Below are positions 32,700 through 45,694 of a stretch of DNA of 64,000 nucleotides, one piece after another. Positions within the stretch are counted from its first letter, which is position 1, and each line of letters opens with the position of its first letter. Below the pieces are notes generated by a model. That model was not told the DNA's origin. It saw only the letters and a program-made list of their open reading frames with translations, and ran no database searches. The stretch is from Gadus chalcogrammus. Lineage: Eukaryota; Chordata; Actinopteri; Gadiformes; Gadidae. The stretch lies in NCBI RefSeq assembly GCF_026213295.1, contig NC_079421.1:21422189-21486188 (forward strand), written 5' to 3'. Position numbers and translations under genes: made by a program.

Positions 32700-34900
32700 C
32701 GCTTTAGCCAGAGGGCCAGCAGCCCTTTGACCTTTGACCTGCCAGGGACACTTCTCTCTCTGCATTTGATAATGGCAAGATCATTTATTTTTATTAATTA
32801 ACTTTTTCCTCTGTTGTTGTTGTTGTTGTCCATAGTGGTCGCTATTAGAAATAGCCTGTTACTATTATGCACATTTAACTTTTGCATCATTATACCAAGC
32901 ATTTATATTATACTATTCTGCATGTTTAACTATTCTATTAATATACCTATTATGTATATCATACTATTCTGCATGCTTAACTTTGCTGATATTTAGCATG
33001 CGAGACTTTTTTTTTAATGAAATAACCAGCTATTTATCAACTGCTTCTTGGCAAATAATCATGTAATTTTTTTGGTTGTAATTAAAACATTTAAATAAAA
33101 CAAATTTTCACATACTGACCATGAATTCTTGGGACCTGTAAAACGAAGCATTACTTTACTTGATATCTGCGTAGGGCACGTACCAGTACTGAGCTACATG
33201 CTTTACTCCAGATGCAGTTACTATGTTTAGCCTCTGGGGGTATATAATCAGTATTGCCTGATTATGTAGACCTTAATCGGGAGCAGCTTTTAATTACCTT
33301 ATAGGCAGGTGCAGGGCCATCCAATTTTTTAATACTTGTATAATCTTGTTTTTATACTGTATTTCAATGTTACTCATCGCGCCAATCCTCCATGACCATG
33401 GTTGAGTGGTTAAAGTAAAACACATTGTCCGTACATAGGTTTGTAAATGTATTTTATCACTTGATTATTTACCCTTTTTACTTTTGTGATTGACAGCAAT
33501 AGCAAAGCAAATTATGATAAATAAAAGAGAAAATAAACACAAATATATTATGCAAACATAAATAAATAAAATGTACCATAGCCTACCATTTTTTAGAACT
33601 AGTATTTAAGAATCAATAATTCAACATGACTAATTGTAATGAACCACACAAATCAGCATTGTTACATTTTTCAAACACAATCTAAACAAGTTTAATTGAA
33701 ACAAAACAACACTGTTACTTTAACGTGAAACAACAGAACGTACATTAAATAATGTACACAACAAAACGTAGGCTACACAACACAACATACACAACGTAGC
33801 GAAGATTAAATAACATACACAACGTTACAAACATTAAACAACGGACACAACGTAACGTACACAACGTAACGTACACAACGTAACGTACACAACGTAACGT
33901 ACACAACGTAACGTACACAACGTAACGTACACAACGTAACGTACACAACGTAACATAGCCAGGCATACGCAACGTAATGTTGCATCCAGATATTCACGTT
34001 TGCCTTTCGCAATGAATTCCATGACAACAGAAATTGAACTTGCGAGATCAGCGGTGCGTTCAGAATCGGCGAACGTAGAGACGATTTTTAGACAACGTTC
34101 TAAACGTTTGTTCTAAACTGTAAAACAACTGTGAACAAACAAATGGCGACAAGAAAGGCCATGTATTAGCTGCAGCCTCCGTAATAATTGACGAGATTAC
34201 AGTAGAAGGTTTACTGTCGATCTCGTAGAAAGTAGGCTGTAGACAAGGAAGAAGCCCTACCTCCCTGCTTATTAATATGACTCGGGAAAACTTTAGAGGA
34301 CAGTCTTTGCTAAATGACTGAAATGAAGGTTAAACCTTGATGTCTCTGTTGTACTGTCAATGTGAAGCAATCTGTTCATTCTTTCCTGGTGGGAAGTTAG
34401 ATTGGGAAGTTAGAGACGGCAGAGAAGCAAAAACCACTCACGTTTTTGCCTCATCTCATTGGTCCCCATGAAATGCCCAATACTGAATCTGCAGAGGTGT
34501 CAGCACTTGAACCATTTGCGTCACAAATAATGATAATGTTTTTATTCTCTTTTAGGTCAAGAAGGTAGGCTACATTATCCACAAATTTGTCTCCTTCCTT
34601 TAACAGCTTGTACATCATAACAATTATTAATGTTAGGTTTTATATTGTTCTCTACTTAAAAGCATTATCATTTCTTATGTTTCAAGCTTTTTCCTTTTAC
34701 TTGGAAAATTAATCTGGACTAGAATAAATTGAGTTGAGAAAATGGAGGCATACCAGTCGCCAGTGCTATTTTTCTAAAAATATATTTATATAATGATCAA
34801 TTCATATTTTACCTGCAAATATATTAAACATACTAAGTTTGAATGCAACGTATCAGATGTTCAATGCATTATCTTCACTGTATCTTTAGATTGTTAGCCT
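32700..34900. repeat. Duplicated 3' flank of locus C; no gene
   Basis: AT-rich sequence closely matching 54120-56480 downstream of locus E and, inverted, 5900-7190. No exon with CD2-like or CCP similarity was found in it. Confidence 0.6.
33845..33954. repeat. 14-bp tandem repeat (ACACAACGTAACGT)n
   Basis: About eight copies here, about two at the matching site near 55206, and a degenerate inverted form near 6180-6270. Confidence 0.9.
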
Positions 34901-35776
34901 CTATGGGGCAGTGTTGTATTGTAAACGTGACTTTGTCACCATTTGTATCGATTAACAATTACGCTAGAGCATTTTCTAGAAATATTAATATAAATTGTTG
35001 ACTATGAAGACTCAAACCTAAAATCTACTTTTTTTCTGTCGGTATGGTAAGATGAAAACTGGAATTTGAAACAGTAAAACAAGGGTACAATTATTAAGAA
35101 TGCCATTAAATTGTGTTTGTGTAAATGTGTGTGTGTTGTGTGTATGTGCACAAATCCACATGGCTGGAACCTTAAGAATGTTTGTAGAACAAAAAATATA
35201 AAATACTATTCCTTAAAAAAAAAAAAATTAATACAGACATGCATCCAAGCAAGTTTCATATGCAGAATAGTGGAAAATACATAGCAGTTATGATATGTTA
35301 AGAATCACGCATGCAGAATAGTGCTTCCAGGGACAAGCTATCACAAGTATTTGATTGTTTCAGTTTTTATCCATGACACAGGAAGCCACCATGGACAACA
35401 ACAGAGGAAACAATAAATACTATTTATAATAAAAATAATAGCGGAGAATTGATGAGTGACGGAAACTGCACGGTTTAAACTACATGCGAACGGCTTCATG
35501 AACATACATATAAACATAACAACGGCTGAATAGACTAATATTTTCAAAGCAGGAGTTCAACGAAGTGGCCTTCCAGATTCAGAGAGAAGTGTCCCTGGCA
35601 GGTCAAAGGTCAACAGGCTGCTGGCCCTCTGGCTAAAGCGCTGTCTACGCGTCCTTCTGGGTGTTCACAGCTCTCAGGGCCACGTCCTCCGGGACTGAGC
35701 GTACACACACTCGTCCACATTGGTCTCCAGCGTCCGCCTGGGGCCTGGAGCCACCCTGACCGCCCCGTACTCCACC
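34900..35776. other. Intergenic, 3' flank of locus D
   Basis: AT-rich, no exon. From 35580 the sequence carries the old long-tail reading frame of the CD2-like tail exon beyond the locus D stop. Confidence 0.4.
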
Positions 35777-38700
35777 TCACTCTCCCCCTGCCCTCCCGGT
35801 CGCCCCGGAGACGTTACCGTACAGCACATCATCATCTACAGCCTCGGAGGACAGCGCCTTGTCTGAACAAACAGAACATTAGATAATGAGAGAACAGCAC
35901 GGGAAGTAAAGCTTGTGTTGAACAGTTGACCCAAAGAGACACTTGTTGGTACCTCGAGGTCTTGAGGTTTTCTTCTTCTTTAGGGCCCAGTAGACTCCCA
36001 ATGCTGCTAGGAGCAGCAGCACCACCGTCAGAGAACGAGCGATGAACGGGATGCGGTCTGGGACGGAGGAAAGAAGACGTTAGTCAGAGGTTATTCAACT
36101 CCTCCCCAGAAAGGTTTCATAGGGGTGGACAGACACCGAATAGCGTTGGGTTGCCCACCTGAACCAAAATCCATAACTAATATCAAGGATTATATTGTGC
36201 TGTTGTAGTTTATCGGCTGGCTGAAAGCGATGTCAACATGAGAGTTAAGGGAATCACATACTGATGGACTTTGGTTTGTTATATTCCAGTTAATGTCACT
36301 ATCATGATGGAAGAGACTAGTACCGGTATGTGGAGTGTGAGAGGATGATGGATGATTTAGGCAGCCCCACCTCGCCCAACTCAGAATGATTGGACTCTGG
36401 GGCTGGGTAAGGCTGCACACCTGTTGCACACTGAGTAATCAATGTGCAACAGGTTAATCCAGCCATCAACACACGCACACACACGATCTGCATGGCAGGA
36501 CGGAGAGTAGCATCGTCATTGTTAGGCGGCAAAGTTAACATCATGAGTTCCATATGTTCATATATCTGTATAGGCCTCCATGTTTTAGGCAATTCATTGT
36601 TTTTCAAATGGGTTGGTTGTCCTTTCCGTTTAAAAGACAAATACCGTTTTCATTTGAAGGAGTTAATTGATGGGGGAGAGATTGTATTCGGGCGGCCGCG
36701 GCCCCCGCACTAGACAATGGTGACCGGTGAAATGAATCAACTGCCACTGAATCCAAGCTCCATTCATTCATTTCCCTCGTTGTGTTTGTCACTCACCGTA
36801 ACACACAGACAAGGTGGTGTTAGCCGCGGCGTGGCTCACGTTGTTGCGGACCGAGCAGCTGAGCAGTCCCGAGCGGCCCGGCTCCAGAGTGACGTCACTA
36901 GCGCTACTGGGTCCGGAGAGGAGACGCGTGTCGTTCAGCGGGAGTCCGTCTAGACTCCAGCTGTAGTGGAGTCCCCCCCCCCCGGCAGAGCAGGACACCC
37001 TCTGCTGTCCCCAGGACAGACACTCCCGGGACAGGAGGGGAGAGGAGACCGGGGCTAAGGGAAACCGACTGAGGAGGTGAGTCTCACATTTGACTGAACA
37101 GAAACCTTCTGTTAGTCACTCATAGAAACTTAACTTCATACAATTAAAATAAGTAGTATCCACCTCTTTGACCCACCTGCTCCTACTCCCAGCCTAACTA
37201 GTCTTTACTGTACTTGACATATTATATGCCGACATACACAAATCGGGCAGTAGCAAGAGCCCCCACTTTACATCAAATGTTGACAGTATTAATAATAGAT
37301 GGGCAGAGGGACTGTTTAAAGAGTACTACTTAGAATAGGCCTTCAAAACATTCACAAAGTACAGTATAGCATGTGCCGTTACCAATCATGTTAACATGGA
37401 GCTTGAGAGCCAACAGTGTTTCTATAAGAGCTATGAAGTAAGAGGTTAATGTCTGAATTATCCTTAATAACTAATGTTAAACGCTTCGCTCTTATCTGTA
37501 ATCTTGTTTACCAATCATTCGATGAAGCATAAAATGTTACTGAAATATTGATAAAGCTCTCACCTTGAATGGATAAATTAAATTGTATGTTTGATAAATT
37601 AATTCCATTCCTATTTTGTGCTTCAAATGAATATGTATCATCCTCTGTCCTGTTGATGTCGTTTATGGTAAATATTCCTGTGCTGACGTTAAATGAATAA
37701 TCAAACTTTTTTGTTTGACTTTTGTACTCTACAATCGTAACATTGTATTTCTTCAGTCTGTATTCATCATTTTGTGAGGTCTTAGCAGGCAGCAGGACCT
37801 CCACAGTTCCTCCCAGAGAGCCAAAGCACTGGGTCGTGATGTGTGGCTGTGTGGCGTCGCAGAAGGTCTCCTCACCTGGAGGTTTACAGAGGAGAATAAG
37901 ATCTACTCTCACTTTTGCTACAACAAATCTCTATAACAGCTATGAAGTCAGAGGTTAATGTCAAAATGATCCTTAATGACCTTAATGAATCCTTAATGAT
38001 GATGAGAGGGAAACAGCAGCGAAAACCGTTTTTTCCCCTTATCTTTTGTTTTCCTATCATCTGTAACCCTGGTTACCAATAATTAACTACTGCTACTGAA
38101 ATAAGATATAGTTCCTCACCTTGAATGGTTAAATTACATTTTGTATTTGCTAATTCCCTTCCAGCTGCATCGTGTAGTTTCATAGAGTATGTACCGTAGT
38201 CTGACCAGTCGAAGTCCTTTATAGCAAACAATCCAGTATTAACATTCAATGAATATCGAAGGTTTGCTGTCTGATGACGGCCTGATAAAATCTGGGCATT
38301 GTTTTTCTTCAGTGTGTAGATATCATTTTGTGAGGTCTTAGCAGGCAGCTGGACCTCCACAGTTCCTCCCGGAGAGCCGGAGCACTGGGTTGTGATATGT
38401 GGCTGTGTGGCGTTGCAGATGGTCTTCACACCTGGAGGTTTACAGACGAGAATAAGATCTACTCTCACTTTTGTAATGAATAAAACATGTGCCATTGCAA
38501 AGAGGCGACATAGTACAACTAAATGATGAATGTTATCACATACAATCTTTTTCTATAGTTTGATCTGATTAACATAAATTCACCATGGTTTTCATGTTAA
38601 TTAAAGTACACTAAATCTAATTAATCCTCTATGTTTAATCTGCTGTTTCCCTCTGATCTGTAATCCTGTTAACAATAATTAGACTACCACGTAGCAAATG

Positions 38701-40104
38701 TGCAATATTGATATAGTTACTCACCCTGAATGGATAAACGTTTAGTTGCTATTTCAACACCATTATGTGCTGCAATTGAATAGTGATCATAGTCTGTCTT
38801 CTTGAGGTCCTCTATGGTAAAGACGCCAGTACTGACGTTAAATGAATATCGGGGGTCTGTTATCTTGATTTCGCCCTCAACTATCGGGACCTTGTTCTTC
38901 TTCAGTGTGTAGGAATGCTCATGTGGGGAGTGAGTAGGCAGCTGGACCTCAACGGTTCCTCCCAGAGAGCCAAAGCACTGGGTCAGGATGTGTGACTGTG
39001 TGGCGTTGCAGAAGGTCTTCACGGTCTTCACGGTCTTCACGCCTTCCACATAAAAGTAATAAGTGCAATACATCTATTGAAAACAGAAACCCCGCCTAGT
39101 GCCGTGCTCTCGCCGTTGGATTTAGGTCACGTGATGAGCAGTCGTCGTCCCCCCCGGTACGGGCCCAAACCCCAGGGCTGATAAAGGGTCCCACTCCGGC
39201 CCTGGTTAAAGGCCTTACTATTGATCGGTTACGATTGATGGAATGTATATATTAACTCACCTTCAATGGATAAGCGAAATAGGTTGAATGATATTTCCTT
39301 TCCATTCTGATCATAAACATCTATCCAGTATGTACCCTTGTCTGTCCTGTTGAATTCCTTTATAGCAAACATTCCAGTACTGACATTAAATGAATATTGA
39401 ATGTTTGTTGTCGGACTGCGGTCTGGTAAAATCGGGACATCGTTTTTCCTCAGTCTGTAGTGATCATCCTGTGAGGTCTTAGGCAGCAGGACCTCCACGG
39501 TTCCTCCCAGAGAGCCAAAGCACTGGGTCGTGATGTGTGGCTGTGTGGCGTCGCAGAAGGTCTCCACACCTGGAGGTTTACAGAGGAGAATAAAACAATA
39601 CAGGAGATATATCTCACTGAGATACACAGACCACCTCTCAATGTATAATAACTCTCTTATTACTTTTACTAAAGAGGGATGGAAATTTGAATGAAATAGT
39701 AACGACTGCAGAGAGCAGACATTGTACTACTAAATGTAGAGGCGGAAACATCGATTATTTTATAACTTTTTAGCTGATTTAATTGTCCTCACATACATAT
39801 GATTTCATAAAAATGAAAAAAACCTCACATTGTGGGTTAGCACCCACCCTAACAATATATCTAATATTCGAAAGTAAATTAACTCAATTTACTCTCAATA
39901 AAAGTATGACCAAAATGATTGTTTGAACCCAACAAATATTGAAAAACAACTACTTATGTTTAAACCATTACTAGAATACCATAGCTGACAAAAATGAGAT
40001 AAATACAACAGTAATATATATAATTAAAACAGTTATTATGCCATAAAGATCTCACCATCAGCCACACCAATTAGTAACAGCAGCACAGCCCCCATGATGA
40101 GCAT
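35777..40104 (-). CDS. Locus D: CD2/SLAM-like receptor with four IgV, C2, TM and short tail
   Basis: Eight exons on the minus strand, all phase 1: signal 40104-40056 (MLIMGAVLLLLIGVAD), IgV 39569-39261, IgV about 39042-38725, IgV 38431-38120, IgV 37875-37564, C2 37054-36797, TM 36057-35953 and tail 35862-35777, giving about 582 residues without a stop. It matches locus B exon for exon but lacks the stalk exon, and its TM/tail are the C/E/F type: FIARSLTVVLLLLAALGVYW, then VLYGNV and a stop at RAGGE. The second IgV has lost its usual CCTCCAG acceptor. Its start is a triplicated GTGAAGACC behind TTTTATGTGGAAG, whose AG would keep the frame. Expected to be a surface receptor of leukocytes; ligand unknown. 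Confidence 0.7.
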
Positions 40105-40245
40105 CTCGACCTCAGTGGAGTCCAGGACTTGAGTCTGTTCACAGGAACACACAACCCAGCCCATATGAGGCACACCTGTTGCTAAAGTGGAAGTGGTACA
40201 TCCGCTGAGCAAACTTTATCCTCACCACAACTGAACTAAAAGGGC
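40105..40245 (-). promoter_or_regulatory. Conserved proximal promoter of locus D
   Basis: Reverse-strand copy of the shared block next to the start codon; includes CCACTTCCACTTTAGC, an ETS-type core. It is missing ~10 bp (GTGTGGTCTCA region) compared with locus B. Confidence 0.4.
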
Positions 40246-40467
40246 CAATACTTTACTAGGAAACACAGTTCTGTTGAACAGTACTGTGTTACTGGGCATC
40301 TAGATGCAATAATTATTAATACGAAGACATTTGTAATGGGGAAGTAGAGCGAGTGGACCAAAATGCTCAACAAAGACAGACACTGACACAGAGGGTCAAT
40401 TATTAGGGAATTTACTGAGGGTAAAAAATAAGTAAAGGCGGGGAACGGGGTGAGGGGCTTCATGGAG

Positions 40468-40830
40468 GAGGGCAGTCTGACAGGAGGGGGTTCATCAACA
40501 GGAGGGCAGTCTGACAGGCGAGGGTTCATCAACAGGGGGGCAGTCTGACAGGGGAGGGTTCATCAACAGGAGGGCAGTGTGACAGGAGAGGGTTCATCAA
40601 CAGGAGGGCAGTCTGACAGGGGAGGGTTCATCAACAGGAGGGCAGTGTGACAGGAGAGGGTTCATCAACAGGAGGGCAGTCTGACAGGGGAGGGTTCATC
40701 AACAGGAGGGCAGTGTGACAGGAGAGGGTTCATCAACAGGGGGGCAGTCTGACAGGGGAGGGTTCATCAACAGGAGGGCAGTCTGACAGGGGAGGGTTCA
40801 TCAACAGGAGGGCAGTCTGACGGGAGGGTT
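40468..40830. repeat. 34-bp minisatellite, about 11 copies
   Basis: Same unit as at 13631. Here GGGGA and GTGTGAC variants alternate in a higher-order pattern over 40560-40740. Confidence 0.95.
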
Positions 40831-40990
40831 CGACACATCCTTGGGCAGTGCGGAGGTCATGGTGTTGGGACTCCCAGCCCAATGGTTCAGGGTTTAAATT
40901 CCACTGCAAGACGCCTTACCACCCTACTCATGAATGATCATTTACATCACGTTAGATAAAAGCATCTGCTCAGTGAGGACGCTAATGTAA
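40831..40990 (+). mobile_element. tRNA-derived SINE
   Basis: Duplicate of the SINE at 14301, with GGGTTTAAATTCC in place of the B box and the same GATAAAAGCATCTGCTC tail. Confidence 0.65.
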
Positions 40991-41379
40991 AAAACAGAAA
41001 ATAAACCTGGTATCTCCGACATGTTTTCACTGCCAATGTGCTGCAATCCGTTTCACTCTTTGCTGGTTGACCCTTGCCTATAAGTATAGTAGTTAGGTTC
41101 CGTGTTATCAGGGCAATCTGAACCATAAGGGGGAAGTTAGAGACGGCAGAGAAGCAAACACAGCTCCAGTGTTTGCCTCATCTCATTGGTTTCCATGAAA
41201 CGGCCTTGACTCTATCTGCAGAGGTGTCAACTATTTAAGTTACAAATAACTTGAATGTTTCTGTTCTCCTTTAGGTCACAAAGGTCTATATTCCATGAGA
41301 TTGTCTCTTTTATTTTAAATTAATTGGAGAAAGCATGAGGTTGAAAATGTCTATGCGTCCTTCTGGGTGTTCACAGCTC

Positions 41380-41861
41380 TCAGGGCCTCGTGCTCTGGGG
41401 CTGAGCGTACACACACTCGTCCACATTGGTCTCCAGCGTCCCCCTGGGGCCTGGTGCCTCCCTGACCGACTGGAGCACAGAGACGTCTGCGTAGGTTACA
41501 TCTTCCACTTCTGTGGTGGAAGAGCGGCACGAATGGAGAGGAAGAGCAAATGAGGAAATGAGAGAACAGAACGCCATCCAAGAATAATTACTGTTATTAT
41601 AGAAGTACCGCCTTCCGAATGTCCTCCTAGACTCTGGTCTGCGTTACATTCCATTCCAGTGTTCGACCGTAACATTGGTGCGACATTATACTGTACATTA
41701 TACTGTACATTATACTGTACAATGTACAGTGTACATCGTCAAGGACGCAGCAATGGGGATTCATACCTACTGAGGTTTTGTGTTTTTATGTGCAGTAGGC
41801 TCCCAATGCTACTATCAGGAGCAGAGCCATCGCTGACAGGGAACCATTATAGGGACGAGTC
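41380..41861 (-). pseudogene. Relic of a CD2-like receptor: TM and shortened tail
   Basis: The TM relic (41861-41767) carries the same 4-bp deletion as the relic at 14848-15375. The tail (to stop at 41380) keeps EDVTYADVSVLQ but then jumps to SVREAPGPRG, having lost the VEYGAV segment, and its acceptor region is deleted. No IgV exon belongs to it. Confidence 0.72.
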
Positions 41862-42234
41862 CTGTGACAAAGAAAAGTATGACACAGTGAACAATGATAA
41901 TCACACATATTCATTAATAAATATGAATATATTGTGGAGGTCCGGGCGGAGCTCAGCTCCCCCTATGGGCTGATGAGGGACAGTGCAGGCGGGCAGGTAG
42001 AATGCAGTTGGTGAAAGTGACTGACAATCATTATCATCACCATCAGCTGCTGCGGTCCAGGGAGTAGTAGGAGAATTTATTTGAGAATTTTAACATGAAT
42101 TCATAATTTCTTTCCTCATTTCTTTCTACTAATAATTATTGAATCTTAGAAGACGTACTGTATCACAGTACTGTTTACTGTCTTCATCCTAATAAGGTAT
42201 TGGATTGGCCCTTTTAGTTCAGTTGTGGTGGGTA

Positions 42235-42360
42235 TAAATTTTGCTCAGCGGACGCACAACTTCCACATTTGCGATGACGTGTGTCTCATATAGGCTGGGT
42301 TGTGTGTTCCTGTGAACAGACTCCAGTCCTGGACTCCACTGAGACCACACTGAGGTCGAG
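42235..42360 (+). promoter_or_regulatory. Conserved proximal promoter of locus E
   Basis: Same block as before locus C, with CAACTTCCACATTTGCGATG, CTCATATAGGCTGGG and TGTTCCTGTGAACAGAC directly before the ATG. Confidence 0.4.
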
Positions 42361-42409
42361 ATGCTCATCATGGGGGCTGTGCTGCTGTTACTAATTGGTG
42401 TGGCTGATG
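42361..42409 (+). CDS. Locus E exon 1: signal peptide
   Basis: ATG to donor GTGAGATC encodes MLIMGAVLLLLIGVAD, phase 1. Downstream on this strand are seven CCP-like exons (44490-50616) and then an IgV exon at 53275. Intron-1 sequence breaks off at 42577 (GATAAAT), the same base as in locus C, and a second copy of that intron segment precedes the IgV exon (about 52830-52890). Confidence 0.62.
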
Positions 42410-42789
42410 GTGAGATCTTTATGGCATTATTACTGTTTTGAATATTTATGCATTTTATGTTAATGATTCAGCTATAGTTTTGTGGTTATTGGTTTGAACA
42501 CAAGGAGTTGCTTAGCTTTTCAACATTATCAGGGTTGAACCAATTTCGTTTTATCGTATGTTAATTCTGGATAAATTTGGGTCCTACAAAATCCTTAGGA
42601 ACCCTATTGTAATCGTGGTATTATTTTTTTCCTGACAAAATAGGCCATATCTGCGGAACTCGTAAAGGGACATGGGATAAGAAAAAAAAATTAACGTTTC
42701 TCGTTCGCACAAGAAAGTATCTCGTTAGTACGAGAAAGTATCTGGTGCGAACGTGAAAATAGGTTGTGCGCACGAGAAAGTATCTCATG

Positions 42790-42792
<3 letters not shown>

Positions 42793-42881
<89 letters not shown>
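42793..42881. repeat. (GT)n microsatellite
   Basis: About 44 GT units, preceded by ACGAGAAAGTATCTCGT-type repeats and followed by the ATAGGGTCGAACGTAACCTA block also seen after 21221. Confidence 0.95.
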
Positions 42882-42882
<1 letters not shown>

Positions 42883-43066
42883 CGAGCGTGTGTGGAGCGA
42901 GCGTTTAGTGAAGAAATAAACAAGTCCAGTTGTGTGTAAGAATAAAGCAAGGGCCTTATATTGCATAGGGTCGAACGTAACCTATGTCCCGACCAACTTT
43001 GGGAAAGAAAGGATTGTTTATACCAATATTTTGATTTATTATTTAATACAACGAAAAGAGAGCGCA

Positions 43067-43238
43067 AGAGAGTATACCTGCTCCAATAGTGCGAGATAAA
43101 AATAAAGCGCATTCATTTGAATGATTTCAGCTTGTGTGTAATTTATCGCGGGTACGGGCACACATAAGCTAAAATCATTCCAATTAATGTTTTGTTTTTT
43201 TATCTCGCACTATTGGAGCACGCATAGCATACTCTCTT
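43067..43238. mobile_element. Short fold-back MITE
   Basis: Arms AAGAGAGTAT...CTCCAATAGTGCGAGATAA and TTATCTCGCACTATTGGAG...ATACTCTCTT pair over ~70 bp with a small central loop. No coding capacity. Confidence 0.7.
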
Positions 43239-43239
43239 A

Positions 43240-44480
43240 CCTCCAACTACGAGATGGTTAGTGTTACACCTTTCCTGCTGTCGGCTCCCAGACCGAGGAG
43301 CACAGGGGAGACGCTCCCTCCAGGGCCGATGCTCTCTCAGGGGCAACACCCTTCACTTTGACCAGCAGTGGGCCTGCTTATCAGGGGCGGAGCCAGACTT
43401 TGTGTACATCCGGGGCTTAGCCCTGAGGGGGGTCCTGGGGTCCTCCCCCAAAAAATTATTTTGAATCTCTAAGATGCGATTCCCTGCATACTAGTCCATT
43501 TTAGGGTGACCTGTTGGACATTGGCAAACCCTAAATCCCTTTTAATTCATAGCCTACATTTTCAGTTGCAGGGCATGCTCAAGACAATACAATTTAATGT
43601 AAAAAACAAAACAATAACCACTCAACTATTTACTTCTAAAAAAAAATATGTAAACTACATTCCAGAGATGGATTGTTTGTTTGCTTTTTTGTATTTTAGA
43701 AGTGGTATGCCCACTGTGCTAAGCCAAAATAGGCCAATGATGTATGTATGTACACACCTCCACAACACGTTTAAACAGCTCTAACATTGCATTCAAAACA
43801 CGTCGGCTCAGCTGTATGAATATCAAGCTGTTGAATATGGTGATTAAGAGGAGATTCCATAGTATACCCATGCCAAATTTAAAGTCTATTTCTGGAAAAA
43901 CAACAAAAAAACATTTGTTTGAAGTTCTGCCTTCTGAACCACGGCCTCTCTACAATGCAGGCTGGGCCTTAAAGCGGTACACACGTAATTTCGCAAACAT
44001 CTGCTTGACAGTGGATTATGACACAGTGTGCTTTACATGGTTGGTTTTAGTTTATAAGGCATACCCATGCCATATTACCATACCGACCAAGCTCACCATT
44101 ACTCCAAGAACGGAAGACTTCTATTTCTCAAAATATACTCTAATCTGCCCTTGTCAGTCATACGGTCATGCGGTCAGTCCTACCGTGAAACTGTTGGTCA
44201 TACAGTCATACGGTCATACATTAGGACTCTGTCATGTTTGCTTTCAACTATATTAAATGTTCTTAGGATGGTTATCCTCTTAATTGAACCAACCAGGTCG
44301 TCTCGATCCTTCAGGTTTGATTGGATTGCTGGTAACAATTGTAATACAATTAAAGTAAACCAAGTAAGTTAACCTCAGTGGGCAAAAATATATATTGAGA
44401 ACTATGTAGATGTCACAGTGTATGATTTCGGAAAACATCCATGAACTACTATATTTCCCACTGAGTCACAATTGTGCTTC
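43240..44480. other. Intron/repeat DNA without a clear gene
   Basis: GGGGCGGAGCCAG near 43384 resembles a hAT-type end, but no partner or target duplication was found. The longer open frames near 43744-44256 have no domain I recognise. The stretch near 44257-44330 recurs at 48395. Confidence 0.35.
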
Positions 44481-44489
44481 TTTATTCAG

Positions 44490-44651
44490 CGATCAGATGT
44501 CAGGATCCAAGTGACCCTAATTTGAAAGAGCAGCTCCCAAATCAATGGATGGGTGATTATGCGCAATACCGGTGCAGAGAAGGCTTCACCCCAACTGATC
44601 GTCGGGCTACATGTACGGAAAACGGATGGTCACCAAAACCACTCTGTGAAG
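44490..44651 (+). CDS. CCP/sushi exon, A type
   Basis: 162 bp, phase 1-1, acceptor TTTATTCAG, donor GTATTTTC. It reads IRCQDPSDP, YRCREGFTP, ATCTENGWSP and PLCE: the four cysteines and the tryptophan of a short CCP module, factor-H-like. First CCP exon of the second array. No separate signal exon for a factor-H gene was found in the window; the nearest upstream on this strand is locus E exon 1. Confidence 0.72.
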
Positions 44652-44744
44652 GTATTTTCATTGGATTGGATTTTTATTGATAGGTGCATAATTAGTTATA
44701 CGTGGTTTCTTGTATTTTCTACATTGTTGTTAACCTACAGTCAA

Positions 44745-45055
44745 TGTAGAGTTTATAGAATTCTAAAGATACTATGTTACACAGGCTCTGTATTCTGCAG
44801 ACCACTCGTTGTTGTTGTTGTGTCAGGCTGTGAATGTGCGTGCATGCTCTGCTTAGGCTGAATCGCAAAAGCGTCAAGACAAATCTGATCGGCCAATGCA
44901 CATTGAAGATAAATAAAAATAAATAAAAAATTACTACAATGATCCCTCTCTTCATCTCATCCCCCAAACATGCCATACAAAATGTTGTGGAACAGATAAA
45001 TAACGCCTATGAATAGGCGTCAGTTAACACCTATTCAGGAGGCAAATATTACGTG
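44745..45055 (+). repeat. R block, copy 4
   Basis: Runs from the GTTACACAGGCTCTG core to TAGGCGTCAGTTAACACCTA, followed by the same GTGTGAGAGTCTGTACTGTG tail. Confidence 0.55.
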
Positions 45056-45514
45056 TGTGAGAGTCTGTACTGTGGTTGATTGTTGGTTAAAGCAGCCTCA
45101 CCTGGCCCAAGTCACACAGATTGGACTCTGGGGCAGTTGAGGCTGCACAACTGTTGGTCATTGAGTAATCAATGCACTACAAAAAGAAGGTGTTTTTATA
45201 ATCCAAAGTGACAATTAAGGCTCAGTACAACCAAAGCAATCACAATTAGAGGACTACACAATTGCCAAGAGTGCAGAGTTTATGGAAGTTTAAAGCTCAG
45301 TTTCATTGTATTCTATTAAAGCCATTCAGCATAGTTTATCCCAGTGCAAAATCATCAGCCGTTAACATGAGTAGCCCAGGCAGGATTTCAGTGTTTTGTT
45401 TTTCTTCTTTTTTACCTTGTTTGTCTTTCAGTTTGTTGCATAATAAATAGATGAGGAAATTAATGATTGGTTTTGGGTTAACATCGTGTGGGCCCTTTTT
45501 GTTTTGTTTTTCAG

Positions 45515-45694
45515 TGATCCCCCCATGCAATTTACCAACAGTAGAGAATGCAGACATTATTGAAAAGATACAGGAGGTCTACAATCATGGAGCCGCAGTC
45601 ACCTACGCATGCCGTACCAATTACAGAATGAAAGGAGAGAGAACAATTAGATGCCAAAGTGGTCAATGGAGTCCAAGAACTCCTATTTGCATCG
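45515..45694 (+). CDS. CCP/sushi exon, B type
   Basis: 180 bp, phase 1-1. VIPPCNLP, TYACRTNYRMKGERT, IRCQSGQWSP and PICIG. One codon shorter than the block-1 copies near the start. Cysteines and tryptophan intact. Confidence 0.74.

Noticed and set aside
33745..34027. Frames rich in Val-Tyr-Val-Thr-Leu-Cys
   Set aside because: Product of the 14-bp tandem repeat.
43744..44256. 170-codon plus-strand frame
   Set aside because: No domain, no splice context, and part of it recurs in duplicated non-coding sequence.
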